Source: Alphaproteobacteria bacterium
GTDB lineage: Bacteria > Pseudomonadota > Alphaproteobacteria > SHVP01
NCBI GenBank assembly: GCA_026421105.1
Contig: JAPKDI010000051.1
Coordinates: forward strand, 1 to 7,615
Reading direction: 5' to 3'
DNA length: 7,615 nt
This document shows, one piece after another, positions 1 to 5,546 of the stretch. How positions within the stretch are numbered: the first letter of the stretch is position 1; every line of letters begins with the position of its first letter. Both the position numbers and the translations under genes were made by a program. The notes under the pieces are model-generated. The model was given only the letters and a program-made list of their open reading frames with translations, had not been told where the DNA came from and did not search any database.

Positions 1-249
1 AGCCAGCTTGTCGAGGAAGGCTACGTCGAACAAAAGAAAGGGGTGCGGGACCGTCGCCAACGGCTCCTCCACCTCACGGAAAAAGGTCGTGAACTGGAAC
101 GGCGGGTCTCGGAAAAACAGCGCGCGCGTGTCGCCAAGGCCTACCAAGAGGCCGGCGCCGAGGCGGTTGAGGGCTACCGAAAGGTGCTGCTGGGCTTAGT
201 CGATGGAGCCGATCGAGCCACCGTTATGAAATCGATTCAGAATCGTTGA
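1..249 (+). CDS. MarR-family transcriptional regulator, C-terminal part (5' truncated by window edge)
   Basis: The reading frame is open from base 1 to a TGA at 247-249, giving the last 82 residues. It opens inside the winged-helix wing: a hydrophobic stretch ending in EEGYVEQ, then a basic DRRQR segment, then LTEKGRELE. This is the classic MarR wing (a DxR core followed by LTxxG) leading into the C-terminal dimerisation helix. The N-terminal dimerisation helices and recognition helix lie outside the window. MarR proteins are cytoplasmic dimeric DNA-binding regulators, often responsive to small ligands. The stop lies one base before the ATG of the response regulator, so the two are almost certainly co-transcribed. 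A MarR gene directly before an OmpR-class regulator recalls the petP-petR pair of Rhodobacter; this is inference from order and family, and the target genes are unknown. Confidence 0.88.
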   Translation, partial: SQLVEEGYVEQKKGVRDRRQRLLHLTEKGRELERRVSEKQRARVAKAYQEAGAEAVEGYRKVLLGLVDGADRATVMKSIQNR

Positions 250-250
250 G

Positions 251-934
251 ATGGACGATCCCGACTCAGTGCGTCACCTCCTCGTTGTCGACGACGACCG
301 GCGGATCCGCGAACTTCTTCAGAAATACCTGATCGAGCACGGCTACCGCGTCACCACCGCGTCCGATGCGCAAGAAGCCCGCAAACGCATGACCCGCTTC
401 GACTTCGACCTCCTTATCGTCGACATCATGATGCCCGGCGAGGACGGCCTGACCCTCACCAAACAACTGCGCACCAAAACGGATGTGCCGATTCTCGTGC
501 TAACCGCGCGCGGCGAACCCGAAGACCGTATCGCCGGCTTCGAGTCGGGTGCCGACGATTACCTCGCCAAACCGTTTGAACCGCGCGAGCTCTTGCTGCG
601 CGTTGCATCGATCCTGCGACGGGTTAGCGGACCGCTGCCAACGTTGACCGGGTTGTCGTTGGGCCGGTTTTACTTTGATCTCAAGCGCAATGAATTGCGC
701 GATGGCAACAAGGCGGTGCGGCTTACTTCCGCGGAAACGGGCTTGCTCAAGATATTTTCCGTCAAACCCGGCCAAATCATTTCGCGCTACGATCTGTGTG
801 ACCGACTTGGAGTCAGCGATCGCACCGTTGACGTTCAGGTGACGCGGTTGCGCCGCAAGATCGAGGATGATCCGAAGACGCCACGCTATTTACAAACCGT
901 TTGGGGCGAGGGCTATGTCCTGCGCCCAGACTAA
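251..934 (+). CDS. OmpR/PhoB-class response regulator (PetR-like), two-component system
   Basis: A 227-residue cytoplasmic transcription factor. The receiver domain spans about residues 8-125: acidic pocket D14/D15, phospho-acceptor D58 within IVDIMMPGEDG, switch T85 in VLTARGE, and conserved K107 in AKPFEP. A winged-helix DNA-binding domain follows (about 133-225) and ends with the typical VDVQVTRLRRKIEDD and GEGYVLRP segments. All residues needed for phosphotransfer are present. The ATG at 251 is the only start that keeps the first beta-strand intact. No strong Shine-Dalgarno precedes it, so translation probably couples to the marR stop one base upstream. The sensor kinase begins directly after its TAA, so the pair is a cognate system. 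Pattern and neighbours resemble PetR of alphaproteobacteria, which in Rhodobacter is linked to cytochrome bc1 expression. That identity is not proven here, so no symbol is given. Confidence 0.95.
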   Translation: MDDPDSVRHLLVVDDDRRIRELLQKYLIEHGYRVTTASDAQEARKRMTRFDFDLLIVDIMMPGEDGLTLTKQLRTKTDVPILVLTARGEPEDRIAGFESGADDYLAKPFEPRELLLRVASILRRVSGPLPTLTGLSLGRFYFDLKRNELRDGNKAVRLTSAETGLLKIFSVKPGQIISRYDLCDRLGVSDRTVDVQVTRLRRKIEDDPKTPRYLQTVWGEGYVLRPD

Positions 935-946
935 GTGAGCCACGCG

Positions 947-2275
947 ATGATCAAGCGCATCTTGCCCAAGACACTATTGGGACGATCAGTCGCGATCGTA
1001 GTGGCCCCGGTGGTGCTGCTCCAGGTGATTCTCGCGATCGTGTTCTTTGACAATCATTGGGACACGGTCACGCGGCGACTGTCTTTGGGCGTGGCAGGCG
1101 ACATATCCCTAGTGATTCGTCTGCTTAGCGAAGCTGACGAGGCCGGTAAAAACGACGTCCTCGACCTGGCACGAACTTATCTCGACATCGACGGCACGTT
1201 GATCCCGCAAGGTGTCTTGCCGCCCTCGGTGACGCGAAACCAACCTGTTTTCAATATCCCCGACCGGATGCTCTATCGCGCGCTGGGCGAACGTTTGTTT
1301 CGGCCCTACGCCATCGACACGGCTAATTTCGGTGATCGCGTGCAGATATTGGCCCAACTCCCCGACGGTGTCCTTCGCGTTCTGACATCGCGCAAACGGC
1401 TCGACAGCACGACGACGACAATTTTCGTGCTGTGGATGGTGGGCTCCTCGCTGATTCTGCTGGGCATCGCGATCATATTTCTGCGCAACCAGATGCGACC
1501 TATTCATCGCCTCGCCGAAATGGCGGATGCGCTTGGCAAGGGTCGCGAGGTCGCTGACGTCAGGCCGTCAGGGGCGAGCGAAATACGCATGGCTACCCGA
1601 GCTTTCATGGCCATGCGCGACCGCCTGCGCCGGAGCGTCGAACAACGCACCGAGATGTTGGCCGGCGTCTCGCACGACCTCCGGACACCACTCACCCGGG
1701 TCAAACTCGAACTGGCAATGATCGACACTCAAGTCGACGTCTCCAACATCGAATCCGACATTCGCAGCATGGAACTCACGATCGAAGAGTATTTGTCATT
1801 CGCGCGCGGCCAAGAAACTGAGGCGCCGGCCAAAACTGATATGGCTGAACTCTTGCGAGAGGTGGTCGAAGACGCCCATCGGCAAGCCCAGGAGGTTTCG
1901 CTGACGCTCGGAGAGAAACTGATCATGCCGGTTCGTCCGAATGCTTTGCGGCGATGCCTGACCAATCTGATCGACAACGCGGTGCTCTACACTGAGGCTG
2001 CTGGTGGGCCGGCGCGCGTGGAGGTTAACGTCTCGCGAGAGCCGACGTTTCTCGAGATCACGGTTGATGACAACGGCCCTGGGATCGCCCCAGAGCGCCG
2101 TGAGGCGGCAATGAGGGCCTTCAGTAGACTGGTCTCGGCGCGCCGACCGGAGACGGCCGGTGTCGGATTGGGCCTGACAATCGCGCGCGACATTGTCCGC
2201 AGCCACGGGGGCGACTTGAGCCTTCTGGAATCCCCGGCCGGGGGTCTACGCGCCATGATCCGTCTGCCAGTCTGA
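947..2275 (+). CDS. Membrane sensor histidine kinase (EnvZ-like, HAMP-HisKA-HATPase)
   Basis: A 442-residue inner-membrane kinase that should phosphorylate the adjacent response regulator. Numbering from the ATG at 947: TM1 about 14-34, a periplasmic sensor loop about 35-157 with no recognised motif, TM2 about 158-179, then HAMP about 180-232. The HisKA dimerisation domain carries GVSHDLRTPLTR with phospho-accepting H243. The ATPase domain shows the N box NLIDNA (N340, N344), the G1 box DDNGPGIA (about 374-381) and the G2 box GVGLGL (405-410). All catalytic boxes are intact. An in-frame GTG at 935 abuts the regulator's TAA and would add four residues. I prefer ATG 947 because it gives an N-terminus of MIKRILPKTL just before TM1 and has a GTGAG seven bases upstream, but the choice is uncertain. 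The signal sensed is not evident from the sequence. Confidence 0.94.
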   Translation: MIKRILPKTLLGRSVAIVVAPVVLLQVILAIVFFDNHWDTVTRRLSLGVAGDISLVIRLLSEADEAGKNDVLDLARTYLDIDGTLIPQGVLPPSVTRNQPVFNIPDRMLYRALGERLFRPYAIDTANFGDRVQILAQLPDGVLRVLTSRKRLDSTTTTIFVLWMVGSSLILLGIAIIFLRNQMRPIHRLAEMADALGKGREVADVRPSGASEIRMATRAFMAMRDRLRRSVEQRTEMLAGVSHDLRTPLTRVKLELAMIDTQVDVSNIESDIRSMELTIEEYLSFARGQETEAPAKTDMAELLREVVEDAHRQAQEVSLTLGEKLIMPVRPNALRRCLTNLIDNAVLYTEAAGGPARVEVNVSREPTFLEITVDDNGPGIAPERREAAMRAFSRLVSARRPETAGVGLGLTIARDIVRSHGGDLSLLESPAGGLRAMIRLPV

Positions 2276-2276
2276 C

Positions 2277-2630
2277 CTAGAAAAGCCGCCCGCCGTTGGG
2301 CACGGTGGTATCGACGCCTACCAAACAGACCTTGCCCTCAGGGTCGGGAAACCCCAAGACCAGCACTTCCGAACGAACCGGCCCGATTTGGCGCGGCGGG
2401 AAGTTGACCACTGCCGCCACTTGGCGGCCGACCAATTCCTCTGGTGTGTAGTGCTCAGTAATCTGGGCAGAGGATCGCTTGATCCCAATCTCGCCGCCAA
2501 AGTCGACGCGCAATTTTAAGGCAGGCTTGCAGGCCTCAGGGAAAACCTCGGCCACGACAATCGTGCCGACGCGATTATCGATTTTGAGGAAGTCGTCGAA
2601 CGTCGTTTCAGGCGCAGGGTCACCCAACAT
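2277..2630 (-). CDS. csaA: CsaA-type tRNA-binding-domain protein (export-related chaperone family)
   Basis: A 117-residue protein made of a single EMAPII/ARC1-like OB-fold. Diagnostic stretches are FDDFLKIDNRVGTI (11-24), KRSSAQITEHYTPEEL (51-66), NFPPRQIGP (76-84) and SEVLVLGF (87-94). These match the CsaA family, whose members are usually about 110 residues, so this one is full length with a short N-terminal extension. Characterised CsaA (Bacillus subtilis) is a homodimeric protein with chaperone and export-related activity and a tRNA-binding fold; its role in alphaproteobacteria is less clear. It is the last gene of ybjN-proC-csaA. Its ATG lies three bases after the proC TAA with no independent Shine-Dalgarno, which implies translational coupling. 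The 3' end converges with the sensor kinase gene, with one base between the stop codons. Confidence 0.9.
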   Translation of the reverse strand: MLGDPAPETTFDDFLKIDNRVGTIVVAEVFPEACKPALKLRVDFGGEIGIKRSSAQITEHYTPEELVGRQVAAVVNFPPRQIGPVRSEVLVLGFPDPEGKVCLVGVDTTVPNGGRLF

Positions 2631-2633
2631 GGA

Positions 2634-3458
2634 TTAGTCCGCGAGTTCGCGGGACCGATTGGCAGCCGCGGCGACCGCCCGCGTCATCACCGCCTGCAAC
2701 CCGTCGACGTCGTCCATGAGGATCGCCAGCGCCGCGGCCGTGGTACCGCCTGGGCTCGTCACATTCTGCCGCAACGTCTCTGGGGCTGATCCGTCTTGAT
2801 GGCTCAAGGCAGCGGACCCTTCCACCGTGGCACGGGCAAGCTGCGCTGAAAGGTCGGCAGGTAGGCCTGCCGCGACACCCGCAGCGGCGAGGCATTCGAT
2901 CATGTAAAAAATATAGGCTGGCCCGCTGCCCGAGACCGCCGTGACGCCATCCATGAGCGCTTCGTCTTCGATCCACGCGACGGCACCCGCGGCCGTCATG
3001 AGTTTTTCGGCGAGCTCCCGATCAGTGGAAGATGCTCCGGCGTTGGCACATACCACCGTCATGCCACGGCCGATGGCGGCTGGCGTGTTGGGCATGGCAC
3101 GAATGACAACGGCGTCAGCGCCGAGATGGGTTTCAAAGAAAGCCAACGCCTTGCCTGCTGCGATCGAGAGAAACATCGTGTTGGGACCAACCAGCCGCCG
3201 GTAGGGCGGCACCACGTCCAGCATCACCTGCGGTTTGACCGCAAACACAACGACACGCGGCGCAAAATTGTTTGGCAGCTTGTCGAGAGTAGCGAGCGTC
3301 GCAACGCCGCGATCGCGCGCGGCGCTGGCGGTTTGTTCAGAGGGTTCAATAACCGTAACGTCGGACGCTGTGACACCGCGCTCAAGCCAGCCACGAAGCA
3401 GCGCATCGCCCATCTTGCCACAGCCGACAAGGAGAATGGGGCCGTCTAGGTTTTCCAT
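2634..3458 (-). CDS. proC: Pyrroline-5-carboxylate reductase
   Basis: A 274-residue cytoplasmic oxidoreductase that reduces 1-pyrroline-5-carboxylate to L-proline with NAD(P)H, the last step of proline synthesis. The N-terminal Rossmann fold starts at LLVGCGKMGDALL (9-21), with the dinucleotide loop G12-x-G14-x-M16-G17. AVKPQ (73-77) and MPNTPAAIG (122-130) are typical of the family. The C-terminal helical dimerisation domain has AVSGSGPAY (174-182) and the signature VTSPGGTT (233-240). Length matches the family's usual 265-280. The frame stays open upstream and could give up to 355 residues from a start at 3701, but that extension overlaps ybjN, is arginine-rich and unlike ProC; ATG 3458 places the Rossmann strand correctly. 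It lies 11 bases after the ybjN stop and 3 bases before csaA, consistent with one operon. Confidence 0.96.
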   Translation of the reverse strand: MENLDGPILLVGCGKMGDALLRGWLERGVTASDVTVIEPSEQTASAARDRGVATLATLDKLPNNFAPRVVVFAVKPQVMLDVVPPYRRLVGPNTMFLSIAAGKALAFFETHLGADAVVIRAMPNTPAAIGRGMTVVCANAGASSTDRELAEKLMTAAGAVAWIEDEALMDGVTAVSGSGPAYIFYMIECLAAAGVAAGLPADLSAQLARATVEGSAALSHQDGSAPETLRQNVTSPGGTTAAALAILMDDVDGLQAVMTRAVAAAANRSRELAD

Positions 3459-3469
3459 AGCGGTGGCGC

Positions 3470-3973
3470 TCAGGCTTCGCCTTCGGTTTCGAGCATGGCA
3501 GCGGCAATAGCCTCGTTCGGCCCTTTGCCTCCCCATAGGGCGAATTGAATGGCGGGGTAGAAGCGTTCCGACTCGCGCAAGCCGGCCTCCACAACGTCTT
3601 CGAGTTGGGCACTCGTCGCTTCGGCACCGCCGGAAAAGACGAGCGCGTGCCGGAACATCAGCAATCCTTCGTGCGCCCAGAGATCGAAATGCCCGAGCCA
3701 AAGTTTCTCGTTCATGAGGGCCATGAGCGTATGAACCGCTGTGACCTTTTCTTTGGGCACCTTGAGGTCGAACGCGCAGGAGAACTGAAGCGCCTCATGT
3801 TCCTGGCGCCAAGCAAACCAAAGGTGGTACCGGGTCCAACTGCCCTCGACGCCAACATTGAGCTCGTCGTCGGCCTGGCGATCGAACGGCCATTCATTTG
3901 CGGTGACAATTTGCTCGATAATATCGAGGGGGTTTTGGACCGACCGTGTATCCGTGGCCATTACCAGGGTCAT
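3470..3973 (-). CDS. YbjN-domain protein (conserved, molecular function unknown)
   Basis: A 167-residue soluble protein with no signal peptide or membrane segment. It is recognisable as a YbjN-family protein typical of alphaproteobacteria: NPLDIIEQI (14-22) followed by WPFDR, a tryptophan-rich strand region with WTRYHLWFAWRQEHEALQF (46-64), then a helix-strand stretch with ALMNEKLWLGHFDLW (85-99) and a C-terminal helical part FYPAIQFALWGGK (138-150). The biochemical role is not established; E. coli YbjN has been tied to stress and motility phenotypes, which may not transfer. Start choice: GGGGGAG (3980-3986, read on this strand) sits six bases before ATG 3973, but directly touches the in-frame ATG 3979, so 3973 is preferred; ATG 3961 is also possible. 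It is first in the ybjN-proC-csaA run, so the operon promoter should lie in 3987-4278. Confidence 0.88.
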   Translation of the reverse strand: MTLVMATDTRSVQNPLDIIEQIVTANEWPFDRQADDELNVGVEGSWTRYHLWFAWRQEHEALQFSCAFDLKVPKEKVTAVHTLMALMNEKLWLGHFDLWAHEGLLMFRHALVFSGGAEATSAQLEDVVEAGLRESERFYPAIQFALWGGKGPNEAIAAAMLETEGEA

Positions 3974-3979
3974 AAACAT

Positions 3980-3986
3980 CTCCCCC
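3980..3986 (-). promoter_or_regulatory. Ribosome binding site deciding the ybjN start
   Basis: Read on the minus strand this is GGGGGAG. It lies six bases before ATG 3973 and immediately touches ATG 3979. The usual 5-9 base spacing therefore favours 3973 as the translation start. Confidence 0.6.
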
Positions 3987-4278
3987 GAACGTGGGCCGTA
4001 CCCGGGCACCGCCGTCGGTGTTGTTCAGCAAATTTATTGCGCGGCAGCGTTCCAAATCGCACGATCTTGTGCCTCTTCCAGACAGTGACCCAAGATGTAT
4101 GCCAAAGCGCTGGACTTCGCGTCAAGCGGCGATTCGAAGAATCCCGTTTTGAATCAATGCACTGTGGGTATGTTTTCGAACCGCCGAAAAGACAGATTTA
4201 GGAGTCGCCGCAAGGACTTAGCGACTCAGAGTCATTCTTGGAGAGAGTCCGAGGCACTATTTTCATCCACAACTTATT
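3987..4278. other. Gene-free region between ybjN and ubiK with hairpins and clustered GANTC sites
   Basis: About 290 bases without a convincing gene on either strand. Open frames here are short, lack family resemblance or are antisense extensions of ybjN. The right part is more AT-rich than the flanking genes. It should contain the promoter of ybjN-proC-csaA, but I found no -35/-10 pair on the minus strand that I would defend. Contents: small inverted repeats at 4007-4020 (CACCG/CGGTG), 4173-4190 (TTTTCG/CGAAAA) and 4202-4227 (GAGTCGC/GCGACTC), and GANTC sites starting at 4131, 4139, 4151, 4202, 4223, 4229 and 4245, with one more at 4310 at the end of ubiK. Confidence 0.7.
4202..4227. repeat. 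7-bp inverted repeat (hairpin) in the ubiK-ybjN gap
   Basis: GAGTCGC at 4202-4208 is the exact reverse complement of GCGACTC at 4221-4227, with a 12-base loop between. The right arm overlaps a perfect palindrome GACTCAGAGTC at 4223-4233, so two alternative pairings are possible. No T-tract follows on either strand, so it is not an obvious intrinsic terminator. It could be an RNA structure or a protein or methylation site. Confidence 0.6.
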
Positions 4279-4302
4279 TGGCGGGTTCGCAAAAACCCGC
4301 CA
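4279..4302 (-). terminator. Probable transcription terminator of ubiK
   Basis: A strong hairpin: GGCGGGTT at 4280-4287 pairs with AACCCGCC at 4294-4301, extended by one T-A pair (4279/4302), around a six-base loop. On the minus strand it begins about a dozen bases after the ubiK stop codon, the expected place. The following sequence on that strand is A/T-rich (AATAAG) but not a clean T-run; the T-rich stretch lies in the stem and loop, so termination may be partial. No plus-strand gene ends here. Confidence 0.65.
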
Positions 4303-4313
4303 TCACCATGAAT

Positions 4314-4577
4314 CTAGTCGGTGCTTTTCGAGGGCTTTGGCGCCGCCTCGAGCGTTGCGAGTCGTGCCGACAACGCATCGTTTTCTTCGCGCGCCTTCTG
4401 CGCCATGTCACGCACGACATCGAACTCCTCGCGCGTCACAAGGTCCATGTCTCCGAGCCAGCGCTGGAACTGCTCCTTGATCCGCCCTTCCACCTCTTCG
4501 CGAACTCCGCCAACCGCGTTCAACGCGCCGCTGGCGACACGGGCTAGGTCATCAAAGATCGGGTTAATCGGTTGCAT
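4314..4577 (-). CDS. ubiK: UbiK-family ubiquinone biosynthesis accessory factor (YqiC/BMFP domain)
   Basis: An 87-residue protein of the BMFP/YqiC family. The N-terminal half, starting MQPINPIFDDLARVASGALN, is a predicted amphipathic helix. GVREEVEGRIKEQFQRWL (24-41) follows, then LVTREEFDVVRDMAQKAREENDALSARLATLE (about 46-77), the characteristic C-terminal coiled coil that mediates trimerisation. A short proline/lysine/serine tail ends the protein. In Enterobacteria UbiK binds UbiJ and lipid and supports aerobic ubiquinone synthesis; older reports describe membrane-fusogenic activity. ATG 4577 is chosen because GGAGGAG on the minus strand sits just before it; a TTG at 4589 would lie inside that ribosome binding site's own leader. 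It is divergent from lgt across a 153-base gap, has its own promoter (4601-4629) and a hairpin after the stop. Confidence 0.92.
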   Translation of the reverse strand: MQPINPIFDDLARVASGALNAVGGVREEVEGRIKEQFQRWLGDMDLVTREEFDVVRDMAQKAREENDALSARLATLEAAPKPSKSTD

Positions 4578-4600
4578 GGTCTCCTCCAAACGTTGAACTA

Positions 4601-4629
4601 ACTATAGAACTGCCTCACGGGTCGGTGAA
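4601..4629 (-). promoter_or_regulatory. Predicted sigma-70-type promoter of ubiK
   Basis: On the minus strand, TTCACC (4624-4629) as -35 is separated by exactly 17 bases from TATAGT (4601-4606) as -10, matching the consensus at 4/6 and 5/6 positions. Transcription would start near 4594, giving a leader of about 17 bases that contains GGAGGAG directly before ATG 4577. This is a pattern match only. Confidence 0.55.
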
Positions 4630-4636
4630 GCATCAC

Positions 4637-4655
4637 AGTGTCACCCTAGTGTAAC
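4637..4655. repeat. Tandem 8-bp direct repeat, 11-bp period, in the ubiK/lgt divergent region
   Basis: AGTGTCAC at 4637-4644 is repeated as AGTGTAAC at 4648-4655, 7 of 8 bases identical, with starts 11 bases apart, about one helical turn. It lies just upstream of the proposed ubiK -35 element, near -43 to -61 from the predicted start, and also upstream of lgt. Position and phasing suit a regulator-binding site, but no regulator is identified. Confidence 0.4.
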
Positions 4656-4671
4656 GAGGCTTTGCTTGGTT

Positions 4672-4699
4672 TCCCGAAGGAGTTTCCCTATTTTCGGGA
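4672..4699 (+). repeat. Inverted repeat (possible hairpin) in the lgt leader
   Basis: TCCCGAA at 4672-4678 is the reverse complement of TTCGGGA at 4693-4699, with a 14-base loop. The downstream arm ends 31 bases before the lgt ATG and does not cover the GGAG ribosome binding site at 4722-4725. It could be a leader-RNA structure or an operator; there is no T-tract after it. Confidence 0.4.
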
Positions 4700-4730
4700 C
4701 GAACCATCCCTGTACCCAGATGGAGCGCGC

Positions 4731-5546
4731 ATGTTACTCGGCGCCCTGCCCTTTCCGACCATCGACCCAGTTCTGGTGGCCATCGGCCCCTTAGCGATCC
4801 GCTGGTACGCGATTGCCTACATTGCCGGAATCCTATTGGGCTGGCGCTTCGTGCTGTTGCTGATTGATCGCGGCAATTCGGCAATGACGCGGAAAGATGC
4901 CGACGACTTCGTCGTGTGGGCGACGTTCGGGATCATCCTCGGGGGCCGGCTGGGCTATGTGCTTTTCTACCGCCCCGAGTTTTACCTGTTTAACCCGCTT
5001 GAGATTGTCTTCATCTGGCAGGGCGGCATGTCGTTCCACGGCGGTCTTCTGGGCATGGTCGGCGCAGTCATCTTGTTTTGCCGCAAGCGCAACCTTGGAC
5101 TGTTCGCTGTTGCCGATTTGATTGCCCTGGCAGGACCGATCGGTTTGTTCTTTGGACGAATTGCAAACTTCATCAACGCAGAACTCTTCGGACGAATCAC
5201 CGACGTGTCATGGGCCGTAATTTTTCCGAACGGCGGACCGATCGGTCGACACCCGAGCCAATTATATGAAGCCGGCCTCGAGGGCCTAGTTCTCTTTGGT
5301 GTCGTTTGTTTGCTCTATTTTGGGACGACAGCACGCATTCGCCCCGGCCTCCTGACCGGGGTATTCGCAGCGGGTTACGCCGTTGCACGGTTGTTCGTTG
5401 AACTGTTCCGTGAACCCGACGCCCATCTCGGTTTGCTTGCGGGCAGGATCACCATGGGGCAAGTGCTGTCTATACCGCTGTTGTTGTTCGGCATTTTCCT
5501 CATCTGGCGCGCCGTGCAACGCGCGCCGCTCGTTCCAGCGCAGTGA
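4731..5546 (+). CDS. lgt: Phosphatidylglycerol--prolipoprotein diacylglyceryl transferase
   Basis: A 271-residue polytopic inner-membrane enzyme that transfers diacylglycerol from phosphatidylglycerol to the lipobox cysteine of prolipoproteins, the first step of lipoprotein maturation. Visible hallmarks: RWYAIAY with Y26, SFHGG with H103, the signature GRIANFINAELFG (142-154) with R143, N146 and G154, RHPSQLYEA (173-181), and ARLFVELFREPD (219-230) with R220 and E224 corresponding to the essential Arg/Glu of the E. coli enzyme. About seven hydrophobic segments are present, as in the family, and length is normal. ATG 4731 is chosen because GGAG (4722-4725) lies five bases upstream and the protein then begins as typical Lgt does; the frame is open back to a TTG at 4662, but that stretch is non-conserved leader. 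Its TGA overlaps the methyltransferase GTG by four bases, so they are coupled. Confidence 0.97.
   Translation: MLLGALPFPTIDPVLVAIGPLAIRWYAIAYIAGILLGWRFVLLLIDRGNSAMTRKDADDFVVWATFGIILGGRLGYVLFYRPEFYLFNPLEIVFIWQGGMSFHGGLLGMVGAVILFCRKRNLGLFAVADLIALAGPIGLFFGRIANFINAELFGRITDVSWAVIFPNGGPIGRHPSQLYEAGLEGLVLFGVVCLLYFGTTARIRPGLLTGVFAAGYAVARLFVELFREPDAHLGLLAGRITMGQVLSIPLLLFGIFLIWRAVQRAPLVPAQ

Noticed and set aside
2232..2243. Perfect palindrome CCCCGGCCGGGG
   Set aside because: It lies in the kinase coding region, has no loop or T-tract, and is easily produced in GC-rich code.
2620..2976. 118-codon minus-strand frame inside proC
   Set aside because: Arginine/glycine-rich out-of-frame shadow of the convincing proC frame.
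3459..3701. N-terminal extension of proC to 355 residues
   Set aside because: The extension overlaps ybjN in another frame, is arginine-rich and unlike ProC; the Rossmann motif sits correctly when starting at ATG 3458.
3545..4201. 218-codon open frame on the plus strand
   Set aside because: It is antisense to ybjN for most of its length, its sequence mirrors the ybjN codons, and no domain is recognisable.
4010..4278. tRNA, CRISPR or insertion-sequence remnant in the gene-free region
   Set aside because: No cloverleaf or T-loop consensus, no regular repeat-spacer pattern, and no terminal inverted repeats with target duplication were found.
4662..4730. Upstream TTG start for lgt
   Set aside because: The extra 23 residues are not part of Lgt, TTG lacks a ribosome binding site, and GGAG precedes ATG 4731.
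5133..5246. Exact 12-base repeat GGACCGATCGGT at 5133-5144 and 5235-5246
   Set aside because: Both copies encode Gly-Pro-Ile-Gly in conserved Lgt motifs; codon choice explains the repeat.
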